In this document: one piece after another, positions 61,825 through 64,000 of the stretch
Layout of the letters: every line of letters starts with the position of its first letter
How positions within the stretch are numbered: position 1 is the stretch's first letter
Source: an uncultured Oscillospiraceae bacterium
GTDB taxonomy: Bacteria; Bacillota; Clostridia; Oscillospirales; Ruminococcaceae
Direction: 5' to 3'
DNA length: 64,000 nucleotides
NCBI GenBank assembly: GCA_934481355.1
Contig: CAKSPH010000009.1
Span: forward strand, 21,038-85,037
Position numbers and translations under genes: made by a program
The notes under the pieces: model-generated
Databases searched by the model: none
What the model saw: only the letters and a program-made list of their open reading frames with translations
Told to the model about the DNA's origin: nothing

Positions 61825-62400
61825 AAAGAAAGGAGGCCGTATTGCGATTACCTTAGCTCAGCGGTCAAGGTGTTCGTAATACGACCCCTCTCAAAGAGTG
61901 AGTCAATTTAAAACCTTCTCTATTTCACCCGAAGGGAAGAACGCGTTAAAATCAGCAGTTTTACCTGACCGAAACGGTGAACCGGAACGGACGAACCGCA
62001 AGGCTTACCATATCGTATCACGCTAGGAACCGATCTCTGTGCGTCGTGTTCGGGCTGTATTCTTCCGGAATACAGCGGCTTTGCCAGCGCAAAGGAACCT
62101 TTGCTCCCCGGGGTACGACCGAAACTCCTGCCGCAGTATGCCTTGTCCTTTACCTGCCCGGCGCTGTGACCCGTCTGCGGGACTTTGCAGAAAGGCTGTG
62201 ATAGCTGATGACCGTGTGTACCCGGAAATCAAGCGCCTGTTGATATTGATAGGCTATGCGGCGATCCTTTCGGACCGCTTACAGCGCAGCGTCACCCCGC
62301 GGAGGCACCGCCGGACAAATGCGCCGGAACTCTGCTGTCTGTGAAACTCTCCGTCAACGCTCCCGATAGCGATCAGGCTTGTACACCATCAGCTTTATTC
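61825..62400 (-). ncRNA. Candidate large structured non-coding RNA (~575 nt)
   Basis: No ORF of credible quality covers this gap. On the minus strand, a consensus promoter (62407-62435) precedes a long-range helix: GTACACCATCAGC (62381-62393) pairs with GCTGATG-accgt-GTGTAC (62204-62221), 13 bp with a 5-nt bulge. Further stems: CTGTATTC/GAATACAG (62055-62075), GCAAAGGAACCTTTGC (62089-62104), a hairpin near 61925-61938, and a terminal stem GGCCGTATT/AATACGACC (61835-61886) with inner ACCTT/AAGGT. The end is U-rich (TCCTTTCTTTT), like a terminator. Size and ornate structure recall ROOL/OLE-like RNAs, but no class was recognised. Confidence 0.55.
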
Positions 62401-62406
62401 ATCTTT

Positions 62407-62435
62407 ATTTTATATCATTTCACGCAAATTGTCAA
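62407..62435 (-). promoter_or_regulatory. Promoter of the candidate large RNA
   Basis: Minus strand TTGACA (62430-62435), 17-bp spacer, TAAAAT (62407-62412); an alternative TATAAA overlaps it at 15-bp spacing. Transcription would start near 62400. Confidence 0.7.
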
Positions 62436-62497
62436 GACCTTTATGCGATTTTTCGCTATAATACAGCGGTTTCCGGAAGTTTTCGGCGGGTTTCATC

Positions 62498-63631
62498 CTA
62501 GAATGTGAACATATCTGACAGGATATGAACAAAATACATACCAAACGTCATTCGCCGGACGTCCTCACGGGCGACTATATCCGAGCGGTAGACCTCAACT
62601 CCGTCGAGAGTGACCAGATATTCGCCCACGAACTGCCCTTTTTCCACGGGAGCCTCCAGCTTTTCGACAAAGGTGTACTCATATTTCACACTGCCGGAGC
62701 GCCCTTTCTTTATTATGCATTCGCCGGTCTGCTTTACCATCGGCTTTATCTCTGTGACTTCGCCGCGCTCTACGGGAATGCTTATGAGCTCCCGGCTGTC
62801 TGTCTCCGGGGTGAATCTCTCGAAGCTGGAAAAACCGTAATCAAGGAGCTCCTCCGCTTTTTCGAAGCGCGCCGGATCCTCCCCGCAGCCGAGGACTACC
62901 GCCACAAGGCGCATATCTCCGCGCTCCGCGCAGGCAGTCAGACAGCAGCCGGCACCATCGGTGGTTCCGGTCTTTCCGCCTATAATGCCGTCGTAATAGC
63001 GCACCAGCTTATTTGTGTTCAGGAGCTGTGTGGCTCCCCCGCGCAGATAGTCCAGCCAGGTCAGAAACCACCCGCGGTAGTACTCTTTCTGCATAAGCTC
63101 GGCGGTCATTATCGCTATGTCCTCGGCTGAAGAATAGTGACCCTCCGCGTCGAATCCGACGCAGCCGGTGAAGCGGGTGTTTTTCAGCCCCATATCCTTT
63201 GCCCGCTTGTTCATCAGCCTGACGAACTGGGCTTCGCTTCCGGCGGTGTGCTCCGCGAGGGCTATTACAGCGTCGTTCGCGGAACTGATTATCACGGCTT
63301 CTATGAGCTCGGCGGCAGTCATTTCCTCGCCGGGTTCCAGCCATATTACGGAGCCCTCGGCGGACGAGGCGTAAGAAGACGCTCTTATAGTATCGGTTAG
63401 TGCAAGGGTTCCGCTGTCTATCATATCGGAAAGGACAAGAAGGGACATAACCTTTGTTATGGAAGCCATGGGGAGCTTCTCCTGTGCATTTATCGAATAG
63501 AGTATCTGTCCGGTGGACGCTTCCATAAGAACGGCGGCGCGGGGAGCGGCTGTCTGCTCCTCGGCTTTTGCTATATAAGGAAATAATAATATAAAGACAA
63601 GTACGAGTGTAATTGAAAGTATTCTTTTCAT
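62498..63631 (-). CDS. dacF: D-alanyl-D-alanine carboxypeptidase (PBP5/DacF type)
   Basis: Trims the terminal D-Ala of peptidoglycan stem peptides outside the cell. 377 residues. Signal peptide about 1-23. All three active-site motifs are intact: S57-x-x-K60 (MASITK), S117-x-N119 (SAN), K220-T-G (GGKTGTT). A C-terminal PBP5-like beta domain follows (GECIIKKGRSGSVKYEYTFV), then an amphipathic end (RRMTFGMYFVHILSDMFTF) suited for membrane attachment. AAAGGAG lies 8 nt before the ATG. A weak promoter (TTTACA-17-TAATAT) is at 63661-63689. Confidence 0.95.
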   Translation of the reverse strand: MKRILSITLVLVFILLFPYIAKAEEQTAAPRAAVLMEASTGQILYSINAQEKLPMASITKVMSLLVLSDMIDSGTLALTDTIRASSYASSAEGSVIWLEPGEEMTAAELIEAVIISSANDAVIALAEHTAGSEAQFVRLMNKRAKDMGLKNTRFTGCVGFDAEGHYSSAEDIAIMTAELMQKEYYRGWFLTWLDYLRGGATQLLNTNKLVRYYDGIIGGKTGTTDGAGCCLTACAERGDMRLVAVVLGCGEDPARFEKAEELLDYGFSSFERFTPETDSRELISIPVERGEVTEIKPMVKQTGECIIKKGRSGSVKYEYTFVEKLEAPVEKGQFVGEYLVTLDGVEVYRSDIVAREDVRRMTFGMYFVHILSDMFTF

Positions 63632-63660
63632 AAGGACTCCTTTCTCCGGCTTGTCTATTT

Positions 63661-63689
63661 ATATTAAAAAAGAGTCTGAAATATGTAAA
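63661..63689 (-). promoter_or_regulatory. Possible dacF promoter
   Basis: Minus strand TTTACA (63684-63689), 17-bp spacer, TAATAT (63661-63666). Weak match. Confidence 0.4.
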
Positions 63690-63730
63690 ACAAATAAAAA
63701 AGAAAAAAATAATTTTTTTGCCGAAAGGGG

Positions 63731-63759
63731 TTGACAAATGATAAAAAAGGTGATATAAT
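63731..63759 (+). promoter_or_regulatory. Tandem promoter P1 (probable rRNA operon)
   Basis: TTGACA (63731-63736), 17-bp spacer, TATAAT (63754-63759). Perfect consensus. Confidence 0.9.
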
Positions 63760-63833
63760 AGACAAGCTGTCAGAGATGAGGCGCCGAAAGCTAAAAATCA
63801 CAAAAAACTTTCGAAAAAAATTCAAGAAACCTC

Positions 63834-63862
63834 TTGACAAACTCGAAAAAATGTGATATAAT
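63834..63862 (+). promoter_or_regulatory. Tandem promoter P2 (probable rRNA operon)
   Basis: TTGACA (63834-63839), 17-bp spacer, TATAAT (63857-63862). The context ACCTCTTGACAAA...CGAAAA.ATGTGATATAATAA is shared with P3. Confidence 0.9.
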
Positions 63863-63944
63863 AAATAAGCTTTCGAAAAGAAAGTCGCTTCTTTTGAAAT
63901 TTGAAAAAGAGTTTGAAAAAAATAAAAAATTTTTCAGAAACCTC

Positions 63945-63973
63945 TTGACAAAAACGAAAAGATGTGATATAAT
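63945..63973 (+). promoter_or_regulatory. Tandem promoter P3 (probable rRNA operon)
   Basis: TTGACA (63945-63950), 17-bp spacer, TATAAT (63968-63973). Transcription would start near 63980 and leave the window. Confidence 0.9.
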
Positions 63974-64000
63974 AACAAAGTCGTCTGAAAGAGATGACGA

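Noticed and set aside
61851..61920. tRNA-like sequence (D-arm look-alike TTAGCTCAGCGGTCA)
   Set aside because: No matching D-stem partner, no T-arm GGTTCGA and no acceptor pairing; it lies inside the terminal hairpin of the candidate RNA.
62039..62344. Open frames in the gap after the large permease (also 61977-62201 and 62023-62232 minus)
   Set aside because: Cys/Arg-rich, without ribosome sites, and overlapping strong RNA helices on the opposite strand.
61825..62400. RNase P RNA or tmRNA as identity of the structured gap
   Set aside because: The AGGAAAGTCC and ACAGAA cores of RNase P and the tRNA-like ends of tmRNA are absent; only a short GGAGCAA word matched by chance.
1..64000. CRISPR array, prophage or transposase-bearing insertion sequence
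   Set aside because: No regularly spaced direct repeats, phage structural genes or transposase frames were seen on either strand.

Overview
The window is the replication-origin neighbourhood of a low-to-mid GC Gram-positive bacterium. The gene order dnaA-dnaN-yaaA-recF-remB-gyrB-gyrA, the mnmG-rsmG-noc-parA-parB block, consensus 17-bp-spacer sigma-A promoters, strong Shine-Dalgarno sites and protein content (single-chain PurL, MtaB, HPr-like proteins without the active His, YcdB/SLH and RCC1/Big_2 secreted proteins) point to a Clostridia member of the Ruminococcaceae/Oscillospiraceae, most like Ruminococcus. Species cannot be fixed from sequence alone.

Layout. 1-2600: a bipartite origin with DnaA-box-like sites on both sides of dnaA and a (TTA)7 tract before dnaN. 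2595-13222: clamp, recombination, matrix-regulator and gyrase genes, broken by a minus-strand patch (flavin-binding protein, S20, a secreted protein). 13278-18706: chromosome segregation, with two ParB-family proteins, ParA and four parS-like palindromes. 18754-27000: serS, a three-gene ABC/deacylase cluster, a DtxR-type regulator and a metallo-beta-lactamase-fold protein. 27045-32226: a large secreted RCC1-propeller protein and an adaptor/MacB-type permease pair. 33931-44747: ilvE, GNAT, a frameshifted mgtE with a small upstream ORF, glyS, small membrane/DUF genes, fucI beside two HPr-like genes, and mtaB. 44899-49987: purL, a mosaic of palindromes and a G5/3D wall protein with a long structured leader. 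50665-57480: NUDIX, an SLH protein, a TM2 protein and a zinc/cadmium-type export operon under an SmtB/CadC-type repressor. 57837-64000: a lipoprotein adaptor with a 929-residue FtsX permease, a candidate ~575-nt structured RNA, a D,D-carboxypeptidase, and three tandem perfect promoters leading out of the window, probably into an rRNA operon.

The most interesting non-coding content: (i) a minus-strand candidate large structured RNA at 61825-62400 with its own consensus promoter, a 13-bp long-range helix and several hairpins; (ii) a MITE-like family of five copies, each flanked by a perfect 4-bp target-site duplication, at 353-466, 40333-40437, 57033-57115, 57698-57807 and 61644-61819; (iii) a 25-codon leader ORF with mutually exclusive pairings before mgtE; (iv) a nest of perfect hairpins bounded by 26-bp direct repeats at 48602-48842; (v) a motif shared upstream of three genes for exported proteins. 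No CRISPR array, prophage, insertion sequence with a transposase, or complete tRNA/rRNA gene was seen.
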